Assembly (NCBI GenBank): GCA_014529385.2
Contig: CM043963.1
Location: 106,735,912 to 106,791,911 of the forward strand
From: Adiantum capillus-veneris
Taxonomy: Eukaryota; Streptophyta; Polypodiopsida; Polypodiales; Pteridaceae
Direction: 5' to 3'
Length of the DNA: 56,000 bases
In this document: piece after piece, positions 44,154 to 54,159 of the stretch
Position numbering within the stretch: position 1 is the first letter of the stretch
Layout: each line of letters begins with the position of its first letter
Translations under genes and position numbers: made by a program
The notes under the pieces: generated by a model
The model's database searches: none
Told to the model about the DNA's origin: nothing
Seen by the model: only the letters and a program-made list of their open reading frames with translations

Positions 44154-45620
44154 ATGGCTCACAACAACAACATAGATGTGTTCACGATGTTTGCTGCTGA
44201 GGACAGGTTGGATGGGGACAACTACCCTATGTGGGCTTATATGATGCAACATGTTCATGTGTCAAAGGGTGTCTGGAACATTGTGCAGGACATTGATGTA
44301 CGTCCTGGTTATGAGGATGTAGGCGATGTTGAGGATGTTGCAGGTCTTGCTGCAAGGATTACAGATGTTAGAGTTGTTTTACCTACGGCAGAACAAGCTC
44401 GTTGGGATGTTAAGGATGCGCAGGCTCATGAATTGATTGCGTTGTCTGTGAAGCGCACCATTGTTCCTCACATCTGTTTAGCAAAATCTGCAAAACAGGC
44501 TTGGGATATTCTAGCAGGTCTTTATGCAAGCTGCAATGAGGCTAAAATTGCTTTGCTGCGTAAAGAGCTGGAGTCGAAGATTATGCATGAGGAAGATGAT
44601 ATGGACACTTTCCTTGCTAGTGTCAAGGATATCAATGAGCAACTTATTTCTGCAGGTGAAGTCATTTCAGACAGTTCCCTTGTGCAGACTGTTCTTGATG
44701 CCTTACCAGATTCCTACCAGACTTTTGCTAGTACTTGGAGACTGATGACCCAAGGAAATCCTGAAGTTGTCAAGTTTGATGCATTATGCACATTGCTGTT
44801 GCAAGAGTCACTTTCTAGAAAAAACAGGACTAGGCAGCGTGCAGTTGAACAGGCTTTTATTGCTTCTCAAAGAAAGGGTGGTAACAGTAATGCAGCCACT
44901 TCTTATGGTTCTGCTGCGAGTGGAAAAAATTATGTTCCTAATGCTTCTGCTGGCAGCACTTCGTCTGGCAATTCTAGTGATAAGGGCAAAAAGAAGATGC
45001 GTTGCCATTATTGTAAAGCCAATGATCACTTGATCAAGTCGTGTCCTAAATTGAAGTCCAAAGAGGCTAAGAAGAAAGAGGGTGGTTCCACTGCAAATGC
45101 TGGTTCCACTACAAATGCAGCCATTGTTGAGTCTTCTGTGAAAGGAGACTGTGTTGCTGATGTTGATGCAGAATGGGCTTTTAGCACAGAGTGCACTTAC
45201 AATCCTGTTGTCCATGATGCATGCTTGTCAGTTGCTGCAGATTCACATGTGTGGTATTTCGACAGTGGTGCTACAAAGCACATTACCTCACATCGTGAAT
45301 TGTTTACCTCTCTTGAGTCTGTCCCTCATGGGAATTCAGTCATTTGTGCCAACAACGCCTCTTATCCAGTTCAGGGAGTTGGAAAGATTGTGCTCACTGC
45401 TGCTAATGGCAGTTCCTTCACACTTGTTGATGCACTTTATGTACATGGGATCAAGAAGAATCTCTTGTCTGTATCTGCACTTGCTAGACTTGGAATTGTA
45501 GTCAAATTTGTGGATGACAGATGTACAGTTCATGATCTTAGTTTTGGTGATGAAATTGTTGCATCTGGCCTTTTGTGCCGTGGGCTGTATAAGCTCACTT
45601 TGTATGACAAGTGTGGATAA
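44154..45620 (+). CDS. C1 gag-protease
   Basis: I choose the ATG at 44154 (ACCATGG context, MAHNNNIDVF); the frame before it has no ATG. The product is 488 residues. Gag covers about residues 1-280 with YPMWAYMMQ near the start. A zinc knuckle CHYCKANDHLIKSC follows at 45004-45044, then the protease with WYFDSGATKHIT (D-S-G intact, codon at 45261) and the wording ALYVHGIKKNLLSV. The frame stops at TAA 45618-45620, but the pre-integrase region continues in the same frame, so this is a nonsense mutation, probably CAA to TAA. In copia elements gag and pol form one polyprotein. Confidence 0.92.
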   Translation: MAHNNNIDVFTMFAAEDRLDGDNYPMWAYMMQHVHVSKGVWNIVQDIDVRPGYEDVGDVEDVAGLAARITDVRVVLPTAEQARWDVKDAQAHELIALSVKRTIVPHICLAKSAKQAWDILAGLYASCNEAKIALLRKELESKIMHEEDDMDTFLASVKDINEQLISAGEVISDSSLVQTVLDALPDSYQTFASTWRLMTQGNPEVVKFDALCTLLLQESLSRKNRTRQRAVEQAFIASQRKGGNSNAATSYGSAASGKNYVPNASAGSTSSGNSSDKGKKKMRCHYCKANDHLIKSCPKLKSKEAKKKEGGSTANAGSTTNAAIVESSVKGDCVADVDAEWAFSTECTYNPVVHDACLSVAADSHVWYFDSGATKHITSHRELFTSLESVPHGNSVICANNASYPVQGVGKIVLTAANGSSFTLVDALYVHGIKKNLLSVSALARLGIVVKFVDDRCTVHDLSFGDEIVASGLLCRGLYKLTLYDKCG

Positions 45621-47829
45621 AATTTTGCAAATGCTGTTGCAGATTCAAGGGCTATTTCAGATGCAAAACTTTGGCATGCACGTTTTGGTCATCTGAATTT
45701 TGCACTTTTGCTGTAGAAATCTGATATGGTTGCTTCTTTGTCGCCTCTTGAAGCACCTGTCAAACATGTTTGTGAAGGCTGTATTTTGGGTAAGATGCAG
45801 CGTTCTAAATTTCCAAAGGATGGTTCCGGCCACATTCAGGTTGCAGCTTGTGCATAGTGATGTTTGTGGGCCCATGCAAACTCCGTCCTTGGGCAATTAC
45901 CTGTACTTCATGACTTTCATTGATGATTACTCCAGGCATGCATGGGTATTTTCGCTTAAAGCGAAGTCCGAATTTTTTATGTGCTTCAAACAATTTCTGG
46001 CTATTGCTGAAAATGTCTCGAAATGTACTATGGGCACCCTACGTTCAGATCGAGGGGGGGAATATATGTCTCATGAATTTAATGCATTTCTGGCTAGTCG
46101 TGGGATAAAACACCAATGTACAGTGCCTTATACACCTCAGTAAAATGGTGTTGCTGAGAGGAAAAACAAGTGACCTAAGGAAATGGCACGATGTATGGTC
46201 AAAAGTCAAGCTTTGCCGCATTCTTTTTGGCTTGAGGCCATCATGTGTGCCACTTACGTACTTAACAGGTGTCCTACGAAAGCTTTGCAGTCTATTACTC
46301 CATATGAAGCATGGCATGATAGAAAGCCTTCTATTGAGCACATGCGTGTTTTTGGCTATTTGGCATATGCTCTGGTGCCACAAGTGCAGCGCACAAAATT
46401 GGATGATAAGGCTGTCAAATGTATTTTTGTTGGTTATAGTGCTGAAAGCAAAGGTTACATGTTGTATCATCCGCAAACAAAACGTATTCTGGTTTCTCGG
46501 GATGTAGTGTTTGTGGAAGATTCTGTTCAGCCCCTGCTGTCATATACTAGAGACAGTAATGTAAGCTCACAGGACATTTATGACACTTTATTGCCTCTTT
46601 TTAGTGGTGGAAATACGAATGTAAGTTCCAATGAGGCAAATGTACAGCCTATGGGGGTTTCTGAAAATGTTTTAGATCAGCCTATTACTGATGCAAATGT
46701 ACATGATGTACTTGATGAGGAAAGGGCTGAAAATGAGCAGGCTAGAGGTATGCCAAAATGGCTGGTGCACACTTTGCGTGACAGTAAATTGGATGTACCT
46801 TTGTCTAGTCGTACTCGTTCAGGCTCTCGCCATGCATCTTATGCATCAGATTGTTATGCTTTGGCTGTGTCTAGTTTAGATGATGTTGAGGAGCCTTTGT
46901 CCTTTGATGAAGCACAAAATTCAGAAAATTGGATGGTTGCCATGCAATCAGAATATGATGCACTTTTAGAAAATGACACATGGACTTTATGTGATTTGCC
47001 TCCTGGCAAAAAGGCCATTGGTACAAAGTGGGTTTACAAGTTGAAACGCAAGCCGGATGGTGAAATCGATCGCCATAAGGCTCGACTTGTTGCAAAAGGT
47101 TATGCACAACAAAAAGGCATAGATTATGAAGAGACTTTTGCTCCCACGTGTCGTATGACTACTGTGCGTTTTCTATGTGCATTGGAAGCTCATTTTGGTT
47201 GGGATGTACATCAATCAGACATTGTTACTGCTTTCTTGAATGGTGACATATTTGAAGAAGTTTATGTAACGCAGCCTCGCGGTTTTGTCATAAAAGGACA
47301 AGAGGACAAAGTGTGCAAATGTAACCAGGCTTTGTATGGGTTGAAGCAATCTCCTCGTGCTTGGTATGAGAAAGCTGACACTCATTTGGTCAAACAAGGC
47401 TTTCGTAACAGTCCAACAGAAAGCACATTGTATGTAAAGTGTGAGGGTGATGTACTTCTCATTGTGGTTCTTTATGTTGATGATTTGCTAATCACTGGAC
47501 CAAATGAGAGACATATTGCTGAATTTAAGGCTGATTTGAATGCTACTTTCAAGATGAAAGATTTGGGGCTGTTGCATCATTACTTGGGTATACAGTTTAA
47601 GCAGTGTGATGGTGGTATTGCCTTGTGTCAGAAAAGTTACATAGAGACATTGCTATGTAAGTTTGGACTTGAGGATTGCAAACCTTTTGCCACTCCCACG
47701 GAAACAGGTTTGAAGTTGAGTCTACATGATGCTGGCGATCCTACTGATGTCACTCTTTATCAAACTGCTGTTGGCTGCCTCATTTATGTATGCAACACGA
47801 GGCCGGATATTCAGTTTGCAGTCTCATAG
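45621..47829 (+). pseudogene. C1 integrase and reverse transcriptase
   Basis: The zinc-binding part is at about 45660-45810: LWHARFGHLNF and CEGCILGKMQRSKF. After a frameshift near 45830 the integrase core follows: LVHSDVCGPM (first D), SDRGGEYMSHEF (second D) and TPQ-stop-NGVAERKN (E). RT begins at about 46900: KWVYKLKRKPDGEIDRHKARLV, SDIVTAFLNGD, LYGLKQSPRAWY and the catalytic YVDD at 47473-47484. It ends at GCLIYVCNTRPDIQFAVS. Stops at 45714, 46141, 46171 and 47827 fit CAG, CAA, CGA and CAG changed by C-to-T. From 46183 to 47829 the frame is open (548 codons). Confidence 0.92.
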
Positions 47830-48427
47830 GCAGCAGATTTATGCATAGCCCAGGGTCTAAGCATTGGCAGGCTGTCAAGAGGATTTTCCGCTACCTTAGT
47901 GGCACTTTACATCTTGGCTTGTTTTATCCCAAGGGGGGATCATTTCTACCAGACTTACATGCTTTTTCAGACTCAGATTGGGCTGGTTGTTTTGACACGA
48001 GAGTGTCCACAAGCGGTTTTTGTTTCATGCTTGGCAGTTCATGTATATCATGGTTGAGAAAGAAGCAACTACTGTGGCCACTTCGAGTTGTGAGGCTGAG
48101 TACAGAGCAGTCTTCACAGCTACGGTTGAGTGTGTATGGCTCAGACGCCTTATGGCTGATTTGGGTGTTGGACAGGACACTGCCAACACTATCTACACTG
48201 ACAGTCAGAGCGCATTGGCAGTTGCGAGGAACCCAGTTTTTCATGCTCACACAAAGCACATTGAGGTGCATTACCACTATGTCAGGGAGAGGCTCTCAGC
48301 AGGAGAGATCAGCTTGGCTTATGTGCCAACACAGGACAACCTTGCAGATCTTTTCACAAAGGCATTGTCTCGTGAGAAGCTTGAAGCTTTCCGCAAAGCT
48401 TTGGGCTTACTCCCCTTTGTGGACTGA
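47830..48427 (+). pseudogene. C1 RNase H
   Basis: The end of RT (SRFMHSPGSKHWQAVKRIF) is in a second frame. RNase H starts with FSDSDWAGCFDT. After a further shift near 48065 it continues with VATSSCEAEYRAVF, IYTDSQSALAVARN and YVPTQDNLADLFTKAL. The D, E and D active-site residues are all present. The TGA at 48425-48427 is the natural end of pol. A short untranslated stretch and the polypurine tract follow. Confidence 0.9.
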
Positions 48428-48489
48428 TCATGTCCTCAAGGCATGGCACTTCCCTTTACTCATGTGCCAGCTCTCGTTCACCGCATCAC

Positions 48490-48502
48490 TCCAGGGGGGA
48501 TT
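48490..48502 (+). other. C1 polypurine tract
   Basis: TCCAGGGGGGATT directly before the 3' LTR. Confidence 0.88.
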
Positions 48503-48731
48503 TGTTACCATATACATGTGGTAGTGATGTGTGTGAACACACTAGGACCTCCGGGGCATTTTTTCCCTTTTTAGGAGGTTTATTCCCCCGTGCATTGTAT
48601 ATACGCCCATCACTCTAGGGCTATCTTTTTTTTCCATTTGCACACTAAGTAACACACTCTCTATTGTGTGCCTTGAGCTTCCTTCGTCTTCTCCAAGCTG
48701 TGTGCGTTTCTCTGCAACCCTAATTCCAACA
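48503..48731 (+). repeat. C1 3' LTR
   Basis: 229 bp, same ends and length as 43563-43791, with 10 substitutions. Confidence 0.96.
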
Positions 48732-48852
48732 TATTGCACACGTGCACATGCTGCCTTTGAGCTTTCACAAGGTTGTTTTTCTTCTACTAACAGGTACTTC
48801 TATCGTGGATCCCGATGTTGCATTGTTATATTCCGAGGGCGGAATCTACATC

Positions 48853-48865
48853 AGGAAGGGGGGCA
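48853..48865 (+). other. P polypurine tract
   Basis: AGGAAGGGGGGCA precedes the P 3' LTR. The same tract with the same neighbouring sequence occurs on the minus strand in M at 50186-50200. Confidence 0.88.
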
Positions 48866-49116
48866 TATTAACTATCCGCATCCACTTCTAATAGTCATGG
48901 GTTGGGCTTGTCGGTCCAATAGGAAAAGGGTAAGAGTGATCGCCTGTGAGAGGCGCAGTCTAACTGGAACATTCAAGGGTTAGTTGGTTAAGCATGGGTG
49001 CCCAAGTGTGAATGGGCAAGCTCATATAAAAGTCACCTAAACCTGAAAATCACTCATTCTCTCATTTGTGCAATTGAAGAGTGCTCTTGCTCCATCTCCA
49101 TCTTCGTGTTATGTCC

Positions 49117-49151
<35 letters not shown>

Positions 49152-49167
49152 CCTGAGAGAGAGAGAG
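48866..49167 (+). repeat. P 3' LTR, first 300 bp
   Basis: It starts TATTAACT (mutated TGTTAACC) and follows the 5' LTR through the TATA box and the GT tract into a GA tract, where element M begins. The remainder should lie beyond M, outside the window. Confidence 0.85.
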
Positions 49168-49412
49168 TGTGTGCGTTTGTTGCACGTGTCAATGTAAGGG
49201 ACTTGCCGATACAATGTGTGCGAGCCACAAACAGCAGCAAGCACACAAGCAGACTAATCTAGCAAGCTCAAGAGATCAAGGGTGTGTCACTCACCGCCCT
49301 ACGCTCGCTTTCGTGGAGGATTCCTTGCCGCGAAGAAGAACGAGCTACCGCCGTGCCGCGCTCAACCGCCTCGCCGCCGTCGTGCCATCGTCGCAATGCT
49401 TGATCGCACACA

Positions 49413-49423
<11 letters not shown>

Positions 49424-49492
<69 letters not shown>

Positions 49493-49510
49493 TACACACA
49501 CACACACAAG
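49424..49510 (+). repeat. Compound (CT)n and (CA)n microsatellite
   Basis: CT units to about 49447, CA units to about 49490 and further CA units after GCATA. Open frames here encode only repeats. Confidence 0.95.
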
Positions 49511-49780
49511 GAGATGAAGAAGAAGAAGATGGAGATGGAGCAAGAGCACTCTTCAATTGCACAAATGAGAGAATCCCTGATTTTTAGGTTTAGGTGACTT
49601 TTATATGAGCTCGCCCATTCACACTTGGGCACCCATGCTTAGCCAACTAACCCTTGAATGTTCTAGTTAGAGTACGCCTCTCATCACCGATCACCCTTAC
49701 CCTTTTCCTATTGGACCAACAAGCCCGGTCCATGACTCAAAACAATGTAAAGTCCGTGGATGTGTCGACGGCTATTTGCC

Positions 49781-50185
49781 AAGGTCAGCAGCAAGCGATT
49801 GGTGGCGTTGGGTAGTCCCCAAGCCTCCTAGTCGCCCAGTGTTGACTTCACTGTCACATATCATGTCTTTGTCACCAAGGTCAACACCAAGTGATAGGTG
49901 GCGTTTGGCAATCCCCAAGCCTCATATTTGCCTAGTATTGACTCTATTGCCTCTTGTAATGTTTTTAACCCCAAGGTCAACACCAAGCGACAGGTAGCAT
50001 TGGGCAGTCCTCAAGCTTCCTATTCGCCCAGTATTGACTCCTCTTCATGAATTGTAATCACCTCACCAATAGGGTCTCCATCATCTATTACACCAAGGTC
50101 AACACCAAGCGATAGGTGGCGTTGGGCAGTCCCCAAGCCTCCTATTCGCCTAGTGCTGACTCACTGTCTAATTTGTCGATTAACA
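49781..50185 (-). repeat. Four tandem repeats in the M LTR U3
   Basis: Units start at 49781, 49877, 49973 and 50095 with AAGGTCARCA. Each contains CAAGCGAT-like sequence, GGCGTTGGGCAGTCC and CGCCCAGT-TTGACTC. Periods are 96, 96 and 122 bp, the last unit being cut by the LTR start. Upstream location in U3 fits an enhancer array. The P LTR has none of these units. Confidence 0.88.
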
Positions 50186-50200
50186 TGCCCCCCTTCCTGA
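50186..50200 (-). other. M polypurine tract
   Basis: The minus strand reads TCAGGAAGGGGGGCA followed by TGTTAA, the same tract as in P. Confidence 0.9.
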
Positions 50201-51572
50201 TTTAGATTTCGTCCTCGGAATCTATTGAGCTGAAGCTCGTTGTCAAGGTGGAAGAGCATTTAAAATGAATGTCCTTAGCTTCTTCAGTCACTGCAAAATC
50301 AAACAAAATTGGCATAGTAATTGCATTCTTATATACAATTAAAAAGCATATGTAGTTGTAGGCAGTCAAATTGATTGGTAATAGAATTTTAATCCATTTG
50401 TTAGCAATAAACATTAAATTGTAATCTAATTAAACGCATAAACAATTGTGAAGGTTAAAAACTAAACAAGTGTGGGGTCGCTAATTTAACGGTCGAAAGG
50501 CACTAGAGAGCAACTATATATTAATGCCATGGGCAAGCTTTTCAATTTTCTTTGGTCAATTAAGTTGTTTAATCGCGAGAGCCAACTATTTCATGTCCAT
50601 GGACTGACTAGAGGCTATACCTAGAAGACCTTTTAGTTAAGCTACGATAAAAAGGAATTTCTCATGAAATCATTGCCTGATTGATTCCCTTTTCTTTGCC
50701 CCCCCAAAGTCTTTTCTCAGTGATTCAATTTTGATGTGTGTGCTTATTTTGTATGCCTTGGGTTTTTTGCTTTTCAAGGAAAAGCACCCACATTGGGAAC
50801 CTCTAGGGCTCTAATACCATAGGTGAAACCTTTGAGTGAAGTACCAAATCAAGCTGAGATTTCTCTTCCTGCTTAAGATTTTACATTGTGGCACTTTGAT
50901 TTTTATTTATTTTTTTGTTTTAGCATTTTAATTTTGTAACTTTGGGGGGTCATATAACATTGTTACATTGCCCAAGCTCATCACATTAGTAAGCCCCCTT
51001 TATAATACTTAAACTAATGGTCAATAGGGACTAAGTCCACTAGAAATCCCTAGTACATTGCACACAATGCTGCCTAAGTCGGATTAAGAACCTAAGTAAC
51101 CATTGATTATTAGGAAGTCATTCCCCATGGTATTAAGAGAAGGTCTCTAACGCCTAGCTTGGTCAAACTAGCTTAGTCGAACTGCTTGATTTTTAAACCT
51201 AGAGAAGTGATTATGACAAAAAAATTCATTGGATTTAATATTTGGTACTAAGCAAATGCGTTGAATATTATGCTACCAATCACAAGTAAAGCAGACAAAC
51301 ATGGAACATGGATGCAAAAAAGATAAGGGACAATGCTAATGGATAAGAAACACCTGTTTGTGTTGATGATCACACTTGATTTGAAGAGTGAACGAGAGAA
51401 AGATTCCATGAAGATCCAAATTCTAACAACAGCAATACGTTTTTGTACACAATAGGAAACACAAGGAATACCTCTAGGAGGCACATCAGTGGGAATCATC
51501 ACCAACCCTTATTGGACACAATTAAACAACATAAGGAACCCTAACCTAATTATTTGCACTCCCCCGAGAGAG
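50201..51572 (-). other. M 3' untranslated region
   Basis: No gene recognised over about 1.37 kb. Only the part next to the polypurine tract is clearly similar to P (ATTCCGAGG and AATCTA). Confidence 0.6.
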
Positions 51573-52001
51573 TCAAGGGAATATGATATTGTAGAGATTA
51601 GGGAGGAACCCTAAGGCTAAACCCCTATCCTCATTGTCGAAAAAAACAAATCCATCATCCGTGAGACCATAAGTGTCATTTGTGTAATCATGTAAATCGT
51701 CTTCATCATTAGAGGCACCAATGTTTACTATAGTCGTCTTCATCATTAGACGTCTATAGTCATCTGGGTCAAAAGGGTAGGCTTGTGAAATGGGAGAGAC
51801 GCTCTCTACTAAGTATGGGTCAGTCGTGGTCAAGAGACATATCAGCCATTCTAACTCCTCAAAATTCCTCTCACATGCTAGCGTACCTACCAAATTCCAT
51901 TCACAGGCAAGCACCGGAAAGACCATGTGAAACACTTGTGAAAAGTAACGAGGGTACCTCTCACCCAAGGCAGGAGTGGATGACTCTAGCGTACTAGCCA
52001 T
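51573..52001 (-). CDS. M ORF3: small acidic protein of unknown function
   Basis: This intact frame of 142 codons starts at the ATG at 51999-52001 (MASTLESSTPALGERY). I prefer this ATG because P has the homologous ATG in the same context, ACAGATATGG; the frame is open 12 codons further upstream. Residues about 30-75 are the part conserved with P: WNLVGTLACERNFEELEWLI and TTTDPY. The C-terminus is rich in Asp, Asn and Thr (NDEDDLHDYTNDTYGLTDDG). There is no signal peptide, membrane span or known motif, so I would not call it env although it lies where Athila elements carry an env-like frame. A splice-acceptor-like GTGTACAG directly before the start suggests expression from a spliced RNA. Confidence 0.65.
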   Translation of the reverse strand: MASTLESSTPALGERYPRYFSQVFHMVFPVLACEWNLVGTLACERNFEELEWLICLLTTTDPYLVESVSPISQAYPFDPDDYRRLMMKTTIVNIGASNDEDDLHDYTNDTYGLTDDGFVFFDNEDRGLALGFLPNLYNIIFP

Positions 52002-52087
52002 ATCTGTACACATAGATAGATGATGGTTAGAGTGCAAATATTACAAGGGTCGTGTTCTTGTGTATAATGTGTTTTTATGATTTTGTG

Positions 52088-53008
52088 TTATATATAGAAC
52101 TTGTAAGTTTCCACATTATTGTTTGGTCGCTCTTGCTCTTTTACTTTTTTATCTTGTTTTTGTGAGTATAAGGCTTTATATATACATTCCCTAGGATTGG
52201 AGATTGAGAGGTCAGGGAGGAAGGTTGAGAGGGAAGCAAGTGAATGATAGATGTCAGCAAACACTCCCCCCTTCTTTGGGTAGATCATACCTTTTGGAAT
52301 GATGTCATCACTTTTTGAAACCAATAGTTCCAAGTTGCTATGGGTGAAGGCTTTAACCAATAGTTTTTGATCGCCCATGAGTTTCATCTAGTTGCAAGGG
52401 TGGTAAGGTACTCTCCCATGATTTTATTTGCAACGTTGTTGTAGGTGGCGAACCTACAACGGGAGGTGCAAACTCTTCCTTGTTTGTATGGATATGTACA
52501 ATGGTAGGTGGAGGTTTTGTTGAAGCTTCTATTTTCGTATAGGAAACTACATGAAGAGCAAGAAGCTTCATTTGACTTCCTTGTTCCTGAGCTAGGTGGA
52601 ACAAATCGTTCTTTCTTTGGTACCCAAACTAGCTCTGGATCGAGTCTGTAGCATTCCGTGATTTTTTCCTTTCCGCGATCTTCAATTTGTTTGGAGCCAC
52701 ATGATTGGGCTCACATGGGCCAGGTGACAAGTAAGAGCACAATTTATGTTTCGGCACCCATATTTGATCATTTCCTTCATAGTAGCCTTGGGCTTCCAAT
52801 AGTTTTTTAGGAATCCAACGCAACGTTTCTTTACATTTCTTGGGGCGAGTGGAACGTCTCTTACTAGGCTCCTGTCTTTTAGCACTAGCTATGGTCACGA
52901 AAGAAGCTTTAGGGACCCACTTGTATGTTTTCTTTGTTATATTCGGATGGGTCTTGTGTGTCTCAAGCTTTATTTCAACTACATCAGTTGAAGCTCTAGA
53001 GAGTTGGG
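52088..53008 (-). pseudogene. M tail after PR2 (unknown, conserved with P)
   Basis: Open pieces in two frames: 52629-52898 (IPKKLLEAQGYYEGND, IWVPKHK), 52353-52604 (ASTKPPPTIVHI, LPPLQLDETHG) and 52088-52387 (ELLVSKSDDIIPKGMIY, PKKGGVFAD). The order and wording match 41300-41885 of P. No known domain. Low-complexity proline and lysine stretches suggest a disordered region. Confidence 0.6.
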
Positions 53009-53473
53009 CTATGGGGACATATGGTTCAGGTCATGCAATGTTCTGGGTTTTATTTCCTTAAGAGGCAATATCTTAGGGACTATGGCTTGAGTGATAGGGC
53101 TAAGAGTTGGTTTCTGCGTTGTGACACCCCCAGTCCCCCAATCAATAGTGAATTTGGCGGCTATCATCCACGTGCGTCCTAGGTTTATATTACCCTTTAT
53201 AGTTCCAACATGCATGACCAAAAATTCTTGAGCTACAACCCCATTGTCATAACTGACAAAAGTGTGCCAGATTCCAAAAACCGTAGTTTTTACCTTGTTG
53301 ACACCCTTGACTTGGGTAATACTCTCAGATAGAGGTGTCTTCCCTAACTGAAACCACACCCCATATAATAGCAGATTATATTTAGCACTCGTGTCCAATA
53401 AGAAGTTATATAGCACTTTTCCATAGGCACTCTTTAGCTCAATAGGGTATCGTAGAGGTGTGTCAGAGTCCAA
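53009..53473 (-). pseudogene. M second retropepsin-like domain (PR2)
   Basis: Open over 154 codons in the frame that also holds the integrase C-terminus. It reads LRYPIELKSAYGKVLYNFLL, then DTSAKYNLLLYGVW with the catalytic Asp codon at 53393-53395 and Ser where Gly is expected. GVNKVKTTVF (flap region), YDNGVVAQEFLVM and NINLGRTWMIAAKFTIDW follow. The last motif corresponds to the ILGRPWL...IDW end of retropepsins. The frame upstream (53474-53690) has a TGA at 53552-53554 and a TAA at 53618-53620. P has Arg and Gln at those two places, so PR2 was once fused to integrase. Confidence 0.72.
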
Positions 53474-54159
53474 CCAATCATCGTCGGTTTCAACGTGGAA
53501 TGCATGTGTAACTCCAAGGTTAGCCTCTCGTTGGCGTCTTATGCGTTGTTGTCACTCCTTAGCCTCAGCTTGAGCTTGTATCTTCTTCAATTTTGTTTGT
53601 GCCTTGGTTGCCTTTTTTTAATGGATGGCACGTAGCTCCTCTTGGATTAAAGGATCATAGTATCTTTTAAATTTGCTTCCATTGAGGAATCCAATGATTT
53701 CAACTCCATCAAGAGTCTCCACACGAATGGTCCCTTGTGGGGTGATTTCACATACTCTATATGGTCATTTTCCCGCATATTTCAACTTTTTCTTTTCGTT
53801 ATGCACTCCATACATAAAGACTTTATCACCAACATTGATATCTTTGTTCTTTAGATGACGGTCAAACCATTTCTTCCTCCTATCTTTCTCCACAAGTGTA
53901 TTTTGCACAGTTAATTACCTCTATTTTTCTAGCCTTTCAAGGATATATAATCGCTCAACTAAGGGGTTACCATCCCAACCTTCTTGAGAAGCTACTCAAA
54001 GACTAGGAATGACAAACTCCCATGGCATAACCACTTCTTGGCCATACACCAGCTTAAACGGTGTGCAGTTAATAGCAACTTTGTACGCAGTATGATAAGC
54101 CCATAGTGATGATGTAAGCTTTAAACCCCAATCTGTACGATGAGCCTCAATTGTCTTTG
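53474..54159 (-). pseudogene. M integrase C-terminal part and linker
   Basis: The frame is broken, but the wording is that of an integrase end: AYHTAYKVAINCTPFKLVYGQEVVMP at about 54010-54090, WFDRHLKNKDINVGDKVF at about 53830, then PYRVCEITPQGTIRVETLDG and GSKFKRYYDPL. The linker RAIH-stop-KKATKAQTKLKKIQAQAE leads into PR2. At least three stops or shifts are present. Confidence 0.72.

Larger units (their letters stand above)
43563..48731 (+). mobile_element. C1: complete Ty1/copia element, TSD TATTG
   Basis: 5,169 bp with LTRs at 43563-43791 and 48503-48731, and target duplication TATTG at 43558-43562 and 48732-48736. The domain order gag, protease, integrase, RT, RNase H is that of Ty1/copia. 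The LTRs differ at 10 of 229 positions by my count, about 95.6% identity. Coding breaks: TAA 45618, TAG 45714, a frameshift near 45830, TAA 46141, TGA 46171, TAG and shift at 47827, and a shift near 48065. It is inactive but otherwise complete. Confidence 0.96.
33649..49167 (+). mobile_element. P: Athila/Tat-like Ty3 element lacking RT-integrase
   Basis: A tRNA-Asp primer site, Gag with CX2CX3HX4C knuckles and a DGG protease place P near the Athila/Tat side of Ty3. The 5' LTR, primer site, gag, PR1, PR2, ORF3, polypurine tract and the first 300 bp of the 3' LTR are all present in order. The copia element C1 sits in the 3' untranslated region. Without C1 the visible part is about 10.3 kb. RT, RNase H and the catalytic part of integrase are absent. 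Element M, of the same family, interrupts the 3' LTR. Confidence 0.87.
49168..50185 (-). repeat. M 3' LTR
   Basis: 1,018 bp. On the minus strand it starts TGTTAATCG, next to the polypurine tract, and ends CAAACGCACACA at 49168. It contains the four U3 repeats at 49781-50185, a TATA box (about 49598-49605), the compound CT/CA tract at 49424-49490 and the GC-rich segment shared with 34322-34480 of P. Confidence 0.82.

Noticed and set aside
49781-50185. Regular repeats considered as a CRISPR array
   Set aside because: The units are about 96-122 bp with no short-repeat and unique-spacer pattern, they lie inside an LTR, and the genome is a plant nuclear genome.
51573-52001. ORF3 as an envelope gene, by position
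   Set aside because: It has no signal peptide, cleavage site or membrane segment and is short and acidic.
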